Shown here piece after piece: positions 25,871 to 35,650 of a stretch of DNA of 64,000 bases (within the stretch, counting starts at the first letter, position 1; every line of letters begins with the position of its first letter). Source of the DNA: Myxococcales bacterium. GTDB lineage: Bacteria > Myxococcota_A > UBA796 > GCA-2862545. Below the pieces are notes generated by a model. The model searched no databases and had not been told where the DNA came from. It saw only the letters and a list, made by a program, of their open reading frames with translations. The stretch lies in contig JAHQVJ010000202.1 in the NCBI GenBank assembly GCA_019634415.1, positions 1 through 64,000 of the forward strand, written 5' to 3'. Made by a program: the position numbers and the translations under genes.

Positions 25871-28800
25871 TGAGTCGCAGTCGGCGGTCGTTGCTGTGCA
25901 GCTCCACGGCTGCCCCCACCTGGTGGACCCGCAGGTGCAGCAGCCCGTCGGCACCATCGGGCCCCAGGTGCAGGAAGCCCTGCACCCGCGCAACCGGGTC
26001 CTGCTGAGGTCCGTGGGCCCGAGCGGCCCGGATGTCGATGTGGTCGAAGCGAACCCCCGACGCCGTGACGTTCATGCGCGCTCGACCGATCACGCGACCC
26101 AGCTCCACCAGCTCGTTGAACCAGCGCACCAGCCCGTGGCGCTTGCCGATGACGTAGACCAGCGGCCGCAAGTCGCGCATCTCCACGAACAGATCGGCGT
26201 TGACCTCGAGGGGCTCCTGCAGCAGCACCTCGGCGTTGTTGAGGGTGATCTCCCCCCACCAGCCAGGCTCGTAGGCAGCGCGGGGATCGGCGAGCCACTG
26301 GGTGTCGTCGAGCACGATCCGGGTGCCCGAGACGTTGTAGCGCAGGCTCTTGGGATCGCCGCTGCGCATCTTCACCAGCGTGCGCAGACCGGTCTGCACC
26401 GACTCCCCGCCGATGGCCACCTCGATGTCGCGCCCCACGAGCCCCAGGCGCCCTTGCCCCTGGTGCTCGTCCATCTCCACCCACCCCGACAGCTCGCCGG
26501 TGCCCGAGGAGAAGGCGAACCCGCTCTTGACCGGCAGCAGGTTGTTGAGGTCCTCGAACGCGATGGGGGGCAGGTCCTCGAGCTTGCCCCGCACGCTGAT
26601 GGCGGTGGGCGTGTCCTGATCCGAGGCAGGGGGCAGCCGCAGATCGGACTCGACGTGCACGCCACCCGCGTTCACCTCGAGCTTGCGCACCTCGATGCCC
26701 TCGTCGCCCAGCGTGAACGCCACGGTGCCTTGCACGTCACGGGTGGCCAGGCCGTCGTCGTCGCGCCCCTCGAAGAAGGTGGCGAACCAGTCGGCGGCCT
26801 CGCCGTGCTCCCCTGCGAGCAGGGCCAGCAGCGGGCGCACGTCCGAGAGGAACAGATCGGCGGTGCCGTCCACGGTCAGCGGCTTGTCGAGCTGGACGTC
26901 GGCACGGGTGAGGCGGATCTCCGACGACCACGGCTCCGTCTGCAGACCGTCGTCGAGCGCCCCTCGGATCCCCGACAGCACGAGCTGCGACCCGGTGACG
27001 TCGAAGGCGCCGGCCTCGATGTCGTCGGTCTGGGCGAGCACGTCCAGGGCCAGCTCCCCGCCGAAGTCGAACCCTCCGACGGACAAGGCAAGCTCTCGCC
27101 CGTCGAGCCCGACCACCACCTGACCGGCACCGCTGGACAGCACGGCCTGCCCACCGATGGTCGCGCCACCCGATCGGATGGCGAGCACGTCGGGCGGCAG
27201 CCACTGGTTCACCAGCGCGAGATCGAGCAGCTCCCCCGGCTGCACCTCGAGGGTCAGATCCATGCCCTTCATGCCGGGATCCGTCACCAGATCGGTGCCC
27301 ACCACGTGCACGCTCATGGCGGGAGCGGCGACCTGCTGCACCCCGTCCCGGCCGAGCGCCACCTGGGCGAAGGACAGTGAGATCTCCTCCCGATCGGCAG
27401 GCCGCATGGCACCGCGGAAGCGCGCCTGGCCAGCGATGTCCCAGCCCTCCAGGTTCGACGACAGCCTGCGGGCGTCGAGGTACACCTCGGAGCCAGGCTG
27501 CAGCTGCCCCTGCCGCACCAGCAGCGTGGAGTTCACCGCCACGCCACCGTGCAGGCGCAGCCAGCTGGGGAAGACCGCCAGCTCGTTCAGCGGTGCCAGA
27601 TCGGAGACCCGGCCCACCACCACGAAGCGACCATCACCAGGACGGAACCGCTCCAGGAAGGACTGGGTGGGGGTGCTGGGCACCTCGAACCCCACACGCC
27701 CCTCGCGCACGTCGAGCCGCACGTCCATGCCTCGGTCGCTGGTCTCGAAGCGCACCGCGGTGCCGGCCACGGACAGCCCTGCGTCCTGGCTGGCGTCGTA
27801 GACCACGTCCACGTCCAGGTTGCCGGTGACGTCGCGCTCGCCCAAGAGCAGGCCGACGGCCTCGGTGTCCAGCGACAGCGTGCCCCCCAGGCGCGAGCCG
27901 TGGCCGTCCAGCGCGCCCGCCACCACCGCCACACCCGACTCGATCTGCAGCCCCAGGTTGGCCGGCACCAGGCCGTTGAGCCGCGTGAGATCGGGGATGT
28001 CGAGGGCCAACATCACGTCGGGCTCCACGAAGCCGTCCTCGAGGGTGGGCTTGCGGGTGAGCACGCGCACCTCGAGGCGCTGCCCCAGCAGGTTCACGTC
28101 TTTGCTGCCCATGCCCAGCACCCGGGCGTCGTGCAGGGTGACCGTGAGGCTGGCGTCGTCTGCAGCCCCCTGAGGGCCCTCGGTGATGCGTGCGGCCACC
28201 GTGCCCGCGCTGGCCAGCCGGAGGTCCGGCTCTCCCTCCCCCTCCGACGTCTGGAGGATGGCCTCGAGGTGCTCCGCCGACAGCGTGACGACGCTCCCCG
28301 GCGCGAAGGCCGACTCCCGCAGGGTGACGTCGGCGTACAGATCGCCGCCTCCGCGCAGCGCCAGGCGATCCGCGTTGGCGAACATGGGCTGAAGGAAGCC
28401 GATGCCCGCCACCGTGCCCTTCACGCGCACCCGGCTGCCGAGGTTGGCCAGCACCTGGGACTGCTTGGCTCCGAAGGTGGTGTGGCGAAGACGGGTGTCG
28501 AGCTGGCCGCTGATCGGCTCGGCGACGGACTCCCCGTCCACCATCAGACGCCCGTCGGACCACGACAGCGACAGGCCCTGCGTGCCGATCCGATCCTTGG
28601 CGCGCAGCCACAGCGCGCCGCCCAGATCCCCCTGTCCGTCGAGGCGCACCCCATCGACCCACACCTCGGCCACGTCGCTGACGGCGATGTCGGTCAGGTG
28701 CACCACCCATCCCGGAACGCGATCGTCGGGGATGGGCTCGGCGGGCTGTGGCAGCACCCCCTCGATCTCCGGCACGCCTGCGGGGAGCTGCTGCCCGCGG

Positions 28801-29162
28801 ACCGGCCGGGAGCGCATGCGAAAGCGAAGCCCCCGCCCCCGCACGTCCGACGCGCGGAACACCTCCTGGCGCAGCGCCTGGGTGTCGATGGAGAAGGAGA
28901 CGCGTGGCAGCTCCACCATCCAGTCGCTACGCCGGTCGTGGGCCACCAACCGCAGGTCCTCGGCGGTGATCCGCCCCGTCGGCCCCATCCACACCGAGGA
29001 GTACTCGATGCGCAGCCGATCCGGACGCTCGTTGAGCAGGTCGTGGAACGCCTCGGACGACAGCCACACGTTCACCGCGATCCAGGAGCCCACCACGCTG
29101 GCGGCGAGTAGCCCCAGCATGGTGATCGAGATGATCCTGGCCCAGTGACGAATGCGGTGCAC
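25806..29162 (-). CDS. Large AsmA/DUF748-like envelope protein
   Basis: A 1118-residue protein with one N-terminal membrane helix (ISITMLGLLAASVVGSWIAVN) and a very long beta-repeat body. The opening RLRIEYSSVWMGPTGRITAEDLRL and many LDL-V-G-V strands resemble AsmA/TamB/YdbH (DUF748)-type bridge proteins, which span from inner to outer membrane and are linked to lipid or outer-membrane-protein traffic. The assignment rests on architecture rather than a strict motif. The GTG at 29162 has AGGAG five bases upstream. It is divergent from the LRR gene. Confidence 0.65.
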   Translation of the reverse strand: MHRIRHWARIISITMLGLLAASVVGSWIAVNVWLSSEAFHDLLNERPDRLRIEYSSVWMGPTGRITAEDLRLVAHDRRSDWMVELPRVSFSIDTQALRQEVFRASDVRGRGLRFRMRSRPVRGQQLPAGVPEIEGVLPQPAEPIPDDRVPGWVVHLTDIAVSDVAEVWVDGVRLDGQGDLGGALWLRAKDRIGTQGLSLSWSDGRLMVDGESVAEPISGQLDTRLRHTTFGAKQSQVLANLGSRVRVKGTVAGIGFLQPMFANADRLALRGGGDLYADVTLRESAFAPGSVVTLSAEHLEAILQTSEGEGEPDLRLASAGTVAARITEGPQGAADDASLTVTLHDARVLGMGSKDVNLLGQRLEVRVLTRKPTLEDGFVEPDVMLALDIPDLTRLNGLVPANLGLQIESGVAVVAGALDGHGSRLGGTLSLDTEAVGLLLGERDVTGNLDVDVVYDASQDAGLSVAGTAVRFETSDRGMDVRLDVREGRVGFEVPSTPTQSFLERFRPGDGRFVVVGRVSDLAPLNELAVFPSWLRLHGGVAVNSTLLVRQGQLQPGSEVYLDARRLSSNLEGWDIAGQARFRGAMRPADREEISLSFAQVALGRDGVQQVAAPAMSVHVVGTDLVTDPGMKGMDLTLEVQPGELLDLALVNQWLPPDVLAIRSGGATIGGQAVLSSGAGQVVVGLDGRELALSVGGFDFGGELALDVLAQTDDIEAGAFDVTGSQLVLSGIRGALDDGLQTEPWSSEIRLTRADVQLDKPLTVDGTADLFLSDVRPLLALLAGEHGEAADWFATFFEGRDDDGLATRDVQGTVAFTLGDEGIEVRKLEVNAGGVHVESDLRLPPASDQDTPTAISVRGKLEDLPPIAFEDLNNLLPVKSGFAFSSGTGELSGWVEMDEHQGQGRLGLVGRDIEVAIGGESVQTGLRTLVKMRSGDPKSLRYNVSGTRIVLDDTQWLADPRAAYEPGWWGEITLNNAEVLLQEPLEVNADLFVEMRDLRPLVYVIGKRHGLVRWFNELVELGRVIGRARMNVTASGVRFDHIDIRAARAHGPQQDPVARVQGFLHLGPDGADGLLHLRVHQVGAAVELHSNDRRLRLISPRRWFEERRRAWDLPMSPW

Positions 29163-29322
29163 CCGCTCTCCTACCACTATGCAATCGGTCCGGAGTCCTC
29201 GAAACGTAGCTGGCGCACCGGGGAACACGCCAAGGGCCACGGCCCGAAGCGTCAGCAGTACCCTGCGCACCGCCGCCTGGCCTGGTAGGTAGACCGGCGC
29301 GAATCGTTCGACCGGGAGCCAC

Positions 29323-30792
29323 GTGGGCACGACCTTGGAGCAGGCGCTCGACCTCGTCTCGGCCGGAGCGAATCCACGGCACTGGAAGACGCTGCTGGAG
29401 CTCTGCGGTGACCTCTCCACGGAGTCGGTGTCCGTGCTCGCGGACGCACTGTCCGCCTGGCCGGACGCATCGCGCACGGTGAAGCTGCACGGACTTCCGC
29501 GGGACGGCCGCGTGCGGCTCGCGCGCTCCCTGTTCCTGCACGACGGCACCCTCGACGACCTGATCTGGCTGAGCGAGTCGGGACACCTCACCCACCTGCA
29601 CTCGCTGTTCATCAGCGGGAGGCTGACCGAGGAGCATGCCCGCGTGCTGGCTCGGGCACCATCGCTTCGCACGCTGAGCCGACTCACGCTGACCTGCCTC
29701 GCCAGCGGCATCGGTGCCGACGGTCTTCGCTGGCTCGTGGATGCGTCGCAGCTGACCTCGATGACGCACCTGTCCGTGTCGGGTGCGGGACTCGGGCCCG
29801 ACATGGCCCGTGCGCTGACTCCCCTGGAGCTGCCCGCGCTCCGTTCGCTGCACATCGACCACGACACCTTGGGCGAGAGCGGCGTCGCAGCACTGGCGAC
29901 CACCGCATCCCTGTCGCAGCTGTCGTCCCTCGGCATTCGAAACGCCGAGGGCGGCTCCGACGCAACCGCGCGCCTCGTGACATCGCCGCATCTGTCGAGC
30001 CTGCGGGAGCTGAGCCTGGCGGGCAACGAGATCGGCGACGTCGTGGTGGAACAGCTCGCGACGGCGGGGGCATCCAGTGTGCTGACGAGCCTGGACCTGA
30101 GTCACAACGACGAGATCACGGACCGTAGCCTGCTGGCGCTCTCGAGCCCGCAGTGCCGGTGCGCCCTGACCGAGATCAGAGCCGTCGCCTGCACCGGCAT
30201 CGGAGACGCGGGACTGCACAGCGTGGCCAGCTCGACGCTGGCGACGCGGCTCGAGACCCTCGACCTGTCCATGACGAGCGTCGGCACGGGCGGCATGGCG
30301 GCGCTGGCCAGCGCGAGGACGCTCCCGAGATTGGCTCGGCTCGATCTGTCGTACGCGATGATGGTGGAACAGGAGGGAGTCCGCGCCCTGGCGGACCTCG
30401 CGCTGCCTGTGCTTCGTGAGCTGAGCCTCGGGGGTACCGGAGCCGGTGATGTGGGCACCACCGCTCTGGCCAGCGCCGACTGGCCGCTACGAGTGCTGCG
30501 CCTCGACAGCTGCGGGATCACGTGCGGGGGCGCTGGGAGCCTGGCGCAGGCACCCTTCACCACCACACTGGAGCACCTCACCCTGCGCGGCAACCAGATC
30601 GGCGACGTCGGCGCGAGCGCGCTGGGAGCAGCCCCCTTCGATCACCTCGTGCAGCTGGACGTTCGCGACAACACCATGCAGGACGATGGATTCCTGGCCC
30701 TCATGGAGCTGCCCCGGCTGCAGGAGCTGGAGCTGTCGGAGCCCTCCGAGGAGGTCGAGCAGGCGCTGGCCGCGTGGAAGGAGCGGAGCTGA
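29323..30792 (+). CDS. Leucine-rich-repeat protein, ribonuclease-inhibitor-like
   Basis: A 489-residue cytoplasmic protein with about 13 leucine-rich repeats of the RI type (for example LRELSLAGNEIGDVVVEQLA, LEHLTLRGNQIGDVGASALG, LETLDLSMTSVGTGGMAALA). The N-terminal ~90 residues are a separate helical domain. There is no signal peptide. LRR proteins of this kind mediate protein-protein contacts and the partner is unknown. The GTG at 29323 is preceded by GGGAG at five bases. It is convergent with the MYXO-CTERM gene. Confidence 0.82.
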   Translation: MGTTLEQALDLVSAGANPRHWKTLLELCGDLSTESVSVLADALSAWPDASRTVKLHGLPRDGRVRLARSLFLHDGTLDDLIWLSESGHLTHLHSLFISGRLTEEHARVLARAPSLRTLSRLTLTCLASGIGADGLRWLVDASQLTSMTHLSVSGAGLGPDMARALTPLELPALRSLHIDHDTLGESGVAALATTASLSQLSSLGIRNAEGGSDATARLVTSPHLSSLRELSLAGNEIGDVVVEQLATAGASSVLTSLDLSHNDEITDRSLLALSSPQCRCALTEIRAVACTGIGDAGLHSVASSTLATRLETLDLSMTSVGTGGMAALASARTLPRLARLDLSYAMMVEQEGVRALADLALPVLRELSLGGTGAGDVGTTALASADWPLRVLRLDSCGITCGGAGSLAQAPFTTTLEHLTLRGNQIGDVGASALGAAPFDHLVQLDVRDNTMQDDGFLALMELPRLQELELSEPSEEVEQALAAWKERS

Positions 30793-30800
30793 CCGGGCAG

Positions 30801-32492
30801 CTACGCGCTCCGTCTCCTGCGCACACCCACGATGCCGCCGAGCAAGAGGAGGGCCGCCGAGGCGGGCATGCCGGTGGAGGCACAGCCACAGCCCTTCTTC
30901 TCCACGTCCTCGGGCTCCTCCGCGATGCTCACCGAGCCCTGCGCCGGAGTCGGATCCTCGTTGTGCCACAGATCGCGAGCCATGACCTCGATCAGGTGAT
31001 CCCCTGGACCCACCTCGATGTCCACCGCTCGTACCGGCGACCAGCGAGACCAGCTGCCTTCGTCGATGCGCCAGCTGTAGAACAGCTCCCCTTCCCGGTC
31101 GTCCAGCCCCGTGAAGGTGGCGCGCACCGTGCTGTCGTCGTTCACCTCGAGTGTGAGGCTGGTGTCGGGGGCGTCGCGGTCCACCGCCGGGTCGTCGGCA
31201 TCGAACAGGGTGCACCAGGCTGCCAAGCCCCCCACCTGGAACTCCGACTGGTCGATCCGCAGCACGTACCCCAGAGCCTCGAAGTGCGACTGGTAGATCT
31301 CCAGCTCGCCGAGCGCGACCGTGGCCGCCTCGATCACCCAGCCCTCGAGGAACTGCCGGAGGTTCTCCGGATCCCGGTCCACGAGCCGTCCTGCGTCGAT
31401 CTCCGTGACGGTGAGGAACAGCTCGTGGGCGGTCAGGGTGATGGCCCCGCCCTGGAGGCGCACCTCGAGCCAACCCTCCACGTCGCCGACGAGCTCGAGC
31501 AGCGACTCTCCCTCGCTCTCCGCCACCAGCGTGGTGCCGCCGAGCTGCATCAGGATGCCGTCGGGCACCATCTGCACCTCGGGTGACTCCGCCAAGGTGA
31601 GGCTCACGTCGACGTCGTCTTCGAGCCCCAGGCTCGCCAGCAGGGACACCACCAGGTCGCGCAGCTCCTCGGAGTCCGACGACAGGATCCCCTCGGCCCA
31701 CGCCGTCCCCATCACGTCCTCCGCCAGGACGTCCGTGAGCCCGATGGCCAGGTGCGAGGCCGCGCGGGGCTCCAGATCGAGGGTGGTGGCCACACCGCCG
31801 AGGCCCCCCACGTCGACGTTGGTGGCCACGTACAGCCCCTCGGGGCTGGTGAGGACCTCCTCCGCCGTCACCTCCACCTCGAAGTCTCCGAAGGCGCTGA
31901 ACAGGAAGCCCTCCGACGTCAGCTCCCCCACGAACTTCGGGAGCTCCTCCTCGGCCACGCCGGCCAGCGCCTCGAGCACCTGCTCACTGGCCAGACTCCA
32001 CACCAGATCGTCGGGCACCCAGGCGATCTCCGACGAGATGTCGCCGGTCACCGTCATGGCCTGCGGGAAGTACAGGTCCACGGCTCCTGCCTGCACGTCC
32101 GCGGCGAGCTCTCCCTGGATGCGCCCGTTGGACAGCTCGATGAACTTCACGTCGAGGTCCACGTCCGGACACAGGTCGAAGAAGTCGGTGTCCCCGACGA
32201 GGTTCATGTCCTCGCCACGCGCGGAGGTGACCTCCACGTTCATGTCCATGCCCTGCCAGTCCGCCAGCAGGGTGACCTGACCGAGACCCACCGACAGGTT
32301 GAACCCGTTGATCTGCACCTCGTGGTAGCAACCATCCTTGGGTTCGAACAGTAGATCCGTGGGCCCGAAGTCCCACTGGGTCCCGGTGACCTGATCGGCG
32401 ACGAACTGGTACCCATGGGGATGGATCTGAGCCTGCAACCCTCGTTCGACGGGGTTCGACCAGGCAACGGACAGCAAAACAGACAGAATCAT
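30801..32492 (-). CDS. Exported protein with MYXO-CTERM sorting tail
   Basis: A 563-residue protein with a short signal peptide (MILSVLLSVAWS) and a C-terminal MYXO-CTERM-type signal: KKGCGCASTG, a hydrophobic helix ASAALLLLGGIVGV, then RRRRSA. In myxobacteria this tail directs processing and surface anchoring. The body is beta-rich and acidic with no named domain. Residues near 450-530 look like an Ig/FN3-type module (WRIDEGSWSRWSPVRAVDIE). Its ATG overlaps the stop of the FadL-like gene (ATGA), so the two are translationally coupled; a surface partner of that porin is inferred. Confidence 0.82.
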   Translation of the reverse strand: MILSVLLSVAWSNPVERGLQAQIHPHGYQFVADQVTGTQWDFGPTDLLFEPKDGCYHEVQINGFNLSVGLGQVTLLADWQGMDMNVEVTSARGEDMNLVGDTDFFDLCPDVDLDVKFIELSNGRIQGELAADVQAGAVDLYFPQAMTVTGDISSEIAWVPDDLVWSLASEQVLEALAGVAEEELPKFVGELTSEGFLFSAFGDFEVEVTAEEVLTSPEGLYVATNVDVGGLGGVATTLDLEPRAASHLAIGLTDVLAEDVMGTAWAEGILSSDSEELRDLVVSLLASLGLEDDVDVSLTLAESPEVQMVPDGILMQLGGTTLVAESEGESLLELVGDVEGWLEVRLQGGAITLTAHELFLTVTEIDAGRLVDRDPENLRQFLEGWVIEAATVALGELEIYQSHFEALGYVLRIDQSEFQVGGLAAWCTLFDADDPAVDRDAPDTSLTLEVNDDSTVRATFTGLDDREGELFYSWRIDEGSWSRWSPVRAVDIEVGPGDHLIEVMARDLWHNEDPTPAQGSVSIAEEPEDVEKKGCGCASTGMPASAALLLLGGIVGVRRRRSA

Positions 32493-33856
32493 CGGTTCAC
32501 CTTGGAGGGAACGAACAGCTGCACAGTGGCACCAAACCGCCACAGATCGAGATCGTAGGTTCCGTCGGGAGAGGGTAGCACCACATCGGGGGCGGGCAGG
32601 CCCGACACGCTTCGCTCGGGGGAGATGAAGCTCTCCACCACGCCAGCGACGCGAACCACCGGGTGCGGCTGCACGGCGGCAGCCAGGCGCAGAGTGATGG
32701 TCTCGAAGTCCACGTTGCCGGGATTGACCACCTCGTCGGGCACGGCGGTGGGTCCGTACCAGACGCCCCCGCGCAGATCGAGCAGCTCCGTCGTGTCCCA
32801 GTGCACCTGCATGCCCGGCACGAGGATGTCGTGCCAGCCGATGAGTCGGGGGTCGTCCCCCTCCGCGCTGGCCAGGAAGTCCGCCTCGGCGAGCCCCGAC
32901 AGCTGCAGGACCCCGTCGAAGAGAGGATCCGAGGACGTCAGCGACAGGTCGGAGATCGTCAGGCCGATCTCGGAGGCCCCACTCCAGCCCACGTACTCCA
33001 CCTCGGGCAGGAGCGTGACGCGCCCCACGGGCACGCTTCCCGCCAGCATGAAGCTCGCGGGGAACGGCATCCGCACCGTGGCCTCGCCAGCGACGAAGGT
33101 GTTCAGATCGTTGGCGGGCTCGAGCTCCACCGGCCCCGTCACCGGGATCACCCACTTGGGGCGGAAGGCGGCGCTCACCTTGACGTCAGCGGGCAGGTTC
33201 ACCACCGCACCCACCAGCCACGACGCCGACATGCCCGACATCGGGCCCACGCGCTGCTGCCCCTCGAGCAACGGATCGCCCACGGGCAGCGGGGGGTTGG
33301 GGGCCAGCGTGTCGTTGAGCAACGCACCGGCATCCAGCGCGCTGTCGCTGCGGAACTGGAACAGTCCCAGTCGCAGCCCTGCCCCCAGGATCAGTCGGTC
33401 GTGCACCCGAACGGCTGCGGACACGTCGGTCTCGACGAGCTGCAGCGTGGAGCCGATGGAGTAGAAGCGGTAGGGCCCGTTGGGATCTTCGTCCCCCCCG
33501 CGCGAGTACGGGCTGTGCAGGGCGACCCCCAGCCCCACCGGGCCGAGGGGCACCGCGATGCTGCCGGACGGATGGGGGATCAGATCGAGGGTCCGCTGGG
33601 GCACACCGATGCCCAGCACGGTCACGTCGAGATCCTGCGCAAAGAAGCCCACGTCCACGAGGAGCTCGGGCGAGTCACCCGTGAGCGCAGCCGCGGGGTT
33701 GTGGAACAGCCCGCGTGCGCCCGGATCCGCAGGACCGGCAAAGCCGCCTCCCGCCGAGGGCACACCACTGCCGCCCACCCCCGCAGCGTGGGTCGCCACG
33801 GGACTCAGCAGCGCCAGGGCGGCCACCATCGCGCCGCGCACCCACGTTCCCCCCAC
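32489..33856 (-). CDS. FadL/OmpP1/TodX-family outer-membrane protein
   Basis: A 455-residue outer-membrane beta-barrel with a cleavable signal (VAALALLSPVATHA). The FadL N-terminal hatch-like region is present: SGVPSAGGGFAGPADPGARG, then LFHNPAAAL. Alternating beta strands end in an aromatic C-terminal strand. Family members import long-chain fatty acids or aromatic hydrocarbons. The GTG at 33856 has GGGAG six bases upstream. It lies between the two halves of the HAAT importer, on the opposite strand, and is coupled to the MYXO-CTERM gene. Confidence 0.82.
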   Translation of the reverse strand: MGGTWVRGAMVAALALLSPVATHAAGVGGSGVPSAGGGFAGPADPGARGLFHNPAAALTGDSPELLVDVGFFAQDLDVTVLGIGVPQRTLDLIPHPSGSIAVPLGPVGLGVALHSPYSRGGDEDPNGPYRFYSIGSTLQLVETDVSAAVRVHDRLILGAGLRLGLFQFRSDSALDAGALLNDTLAPNPPLPVGDPLLEGQQRVGPMSGMSASWLVGAVVNLPADVKVSAAFRPKWVIPVTGPVELEPANDLNTFVAGEATVRMPFPASFMLAGSVPVGRVTLLPEVEYVGWSGASEIGLTISDLSLTSSDPLFDGVLQLSGLAEADFLASAEGDDPRLIGWHDILVPGMQVHWDTTELLDLRGGVWYGPTAVPDEVVNPGNVDFETITLRLAAAVQPHPVVRVAGVVESFISPERSVSGLPAPDVVLPSPDGTYDLDLWRFGATVQLFVPSKVNR

Positions 33857-33902
33857 ACCGACTCCCTGTGACGCGCAACACTACACCATCTGAAGGTGAG
33901 TT

Positions 33903-34190
33903 ATGCCTCGTAGGGAGAAGCGGGTGGCCGAGGGAACCGATGGCTCGCGGGGCGGCGACCCACGAGGTCCAGGGCTGTGGACGGCAGGCGCCATCCTCGG
34001 AGTGTCTGGGGTGGTGGTGAGCTCGGGAGGCTGCATCGCGGGGCTACTGACCACACCGGGCAACGGGATGGGGGAAGGCTACTTCCACTGGATGCTATGC
34101 ACGGCCATCGGCCTGCTCGTAGCCACGCCGATGCTCCTCTTCTCCGCGATCTTCCTCCTCATGGCCACCGCGGCCACGAGCAAGCGATGA
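33903..34190 (+). CDS. Small two-helix membrane protein
   Basis: A 95-residue protein with a charged N-terminus (MPRREKRVAEGTDG) and two hydrophobic helices (TAGAILGVSGVVVSSGGCIAG and CTAIGLLVATPMLLFSAIFLLM). I do not recognise it. An AAGGTGA sequence precedes the ATG. It is divergent from the FadL-like gene across 46 bases and followed by another membrane protein. Confidence 0.5.
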   Translation: MPRREKRVAEGTDGSRGGDPRGPGLWTAGAILGVSGVVVSSGGCIAGLLTTPGNGMGEGYFHWMLCTAIGLLVATPMLLFSAIFLLMATAATSKR

Positions 34191-34255
34191 TCAGGAACCG
34201 TCCCCAGTCTCGCGTCGGGGAGCGGGCATAGCGGTACCCTCGCTGGGGTGGCTTC

Positions 34256-34822
34256 ATGACACAGACCATAGTCCAAGCTGATCGTGACTTTCGACCGTTG
34301 GCCCTCGTGGGGCTCGCCGGGACGGGAGTCTTGTCCAGTGCCCTGCTCGGCGCCCTCACCAATGCCATCAACGGCTGGGTGAGCCCGGCGTACTTCCGTC
34401 GCGTGTTGCGCTGGGACTTCGACGGGATCTGGGCCGCGGCCGTCGCCCAGGGGATCTTCGAAGGGCTGCTCTACGGCGTTGTCTTCGCCCTGGTCCTCAC
34501 CGTCCTCGCGGGCGTGTTCACCAAGGGATCTGCGCGCTTCTCCCTGCTGATGAAGTACCTTGTCGGGATCTGGCTCGGGGCGCTGGTGGCCTGGGTGTTC
34601 GGCGGCGTGGCGGGGATCACGTTGGCCGCCTTGAGCGCCGACCGCTTCCGTGCCATGGTCTACACCGCGCCGGAGGATCCCGCGTTGCTCCTACCCTTCG
34701 CCTGGGTGGGGGGCAGCATCCAGGGCGTCGTGCTGGGAGGGGTGTTGGCCGTGGGCGTAGGGGTCGTGCTTCTTCGCGCGGAGTTCGCGAAACAGGCAAC
34801 ATCCCAGCCCGCAGAAGGTTGA
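34256..34822 (+). CDS. Hypothetical four-helix membrane protein
   Basis: A 188-residue integral membrane protein with about four hydrophobic segments (LVGLAGTGVLSSALLGAL, FEGLLYGVVFALVLTVLAGV, YLVGIWLGALVAWVFGGVAG, VLGGVLAVGVGVVLL). No family is recognised. It lies 69 bases upstream of livG in the same direction and could be part of that transcript. Confidence 0.6.
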   Translation: MTQTIVQADRDFRPLALVGLAGTGVLSSALLGALTNAINGWVSPAYFRRVLRWDFDGIWAAAVAQGIFEGLLYGVVFALVLTVLAGVFTKGSARFSLLMKYLVGIWLGALVAWVFGGVAGITLAALSADRFRAMVYTAPEDPALLLPFAWVGGSIQGVVLGGVLAVGVGVVLLRAEFAKQATSQPAEG

Positions 34823-34891
34823 GAGGACGAGCACCCAGTGCCCTGCAAATGCCCAGGGTGCATTTCGCGCAGCGCTGAGGCAGAATCCCGC

Positions 34892-35650
34892 GTGCTCAGC
34901 CTGAACGACGTGACCCTACGCTTCGCTGGCGTGACCGCCTTGGACAGGGTCTCCCTCGACGTGCCCGAGGGGGAGCTGGTGGCCGTCATCGGCCCCAACG
35001 GAGCCGGCAAGACCTCGCTGTTCAACTGCATCTGCGGGCTGTACCACCCTCAAGAAGGCCAGATCCGCTTCCAGGACGCCGACCTCACGCGGCTCGCTGC
35101 CTGGCGGCGCGCCACCCTCGGCATCGGGCGCATGTTCCAGAACATCGCGCTGTACGACCACCTCACCGTGCTCGAGAACCTGATGGTGGGCCGCCACCAC
35201 CGCTACCGCACCTCGATCCTGCACGACCTGCTGCGCACGCGTCGCTTCCGGCAGGAGGAGATCCGGCATCGGCAGCACGTGGAGGACATCATCGACTTCC
35301 TCGATCTGGCGCTGTACCGCGACACGCCGGCGATGGTGCTGCCCTATGGGCTGCTCAAGCGCGTGGAGCTCGGACGTGCCCTGGCCACGGAGCCTCGGCT
35401 GCTGTTGCTCGACGAGCCCGCCGCTGGCCTGAACCAGGAGGAGACGGAGGACATGGCTCGGTATCTCCTCGACATCCGCGAGGAGCTGGGCGTCACGCAG
35501 ATCCTCATCGAGCACGATCTGTCGTTGGTGCTCGACCTCGCGGATCGGATCGCGGTCTTGGACTTCGGACGTAAGATCGCTGAAGGCTCGCCCGAAGACA
35601 TCCGCTCCAACGCCGACGTCTCCGCGGCCTACACAGGAGGGCTGACGTGA
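34892..35650 (+). CDS. livG: Liv-type ABC transporter ATP-binding protein (LivG)
   Basis: A 252-residue ATPase of the HAAT class. Walker A GPNGAGKTSLFN is at about 34-45, then the Q-loop FQNIALYDHLTVLENLMVG, the LivG-type signature MVLPYGLLKRVELGRAL in place of canonical LSGG, and Walker B RLLLLDEPAAGLN. I chose the GTG at 34892 because family members begin there; a GTG at 34838 adds 18 atypical residues. The stop overlaps the acyl-CoA ligase start (GTGA), and three more genes follow tightly. Confidence 0.92.
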   Translation: MLSLNDVTLRFAGVTALDRVSLDVPEGELVAVIGPNGAGKTSLFNCICGLYHPQEGQIRFQDADLTRLAAWRRATLGIGRMFQNIALYDHLTVLENLMVGRHHRYRTSILHDLLRTRRFRQEEIRHRQHVEDIIDFLDLALYRDTPAMVLPYGLLKRVELGRALATEPRLLLLDEPAAGLNQEETEDMARYLLDIREELGVTQILIEHDLSLVLDLADRIAVLDFGRKIAEGSPEDIRSNADVSAAYTGGLT

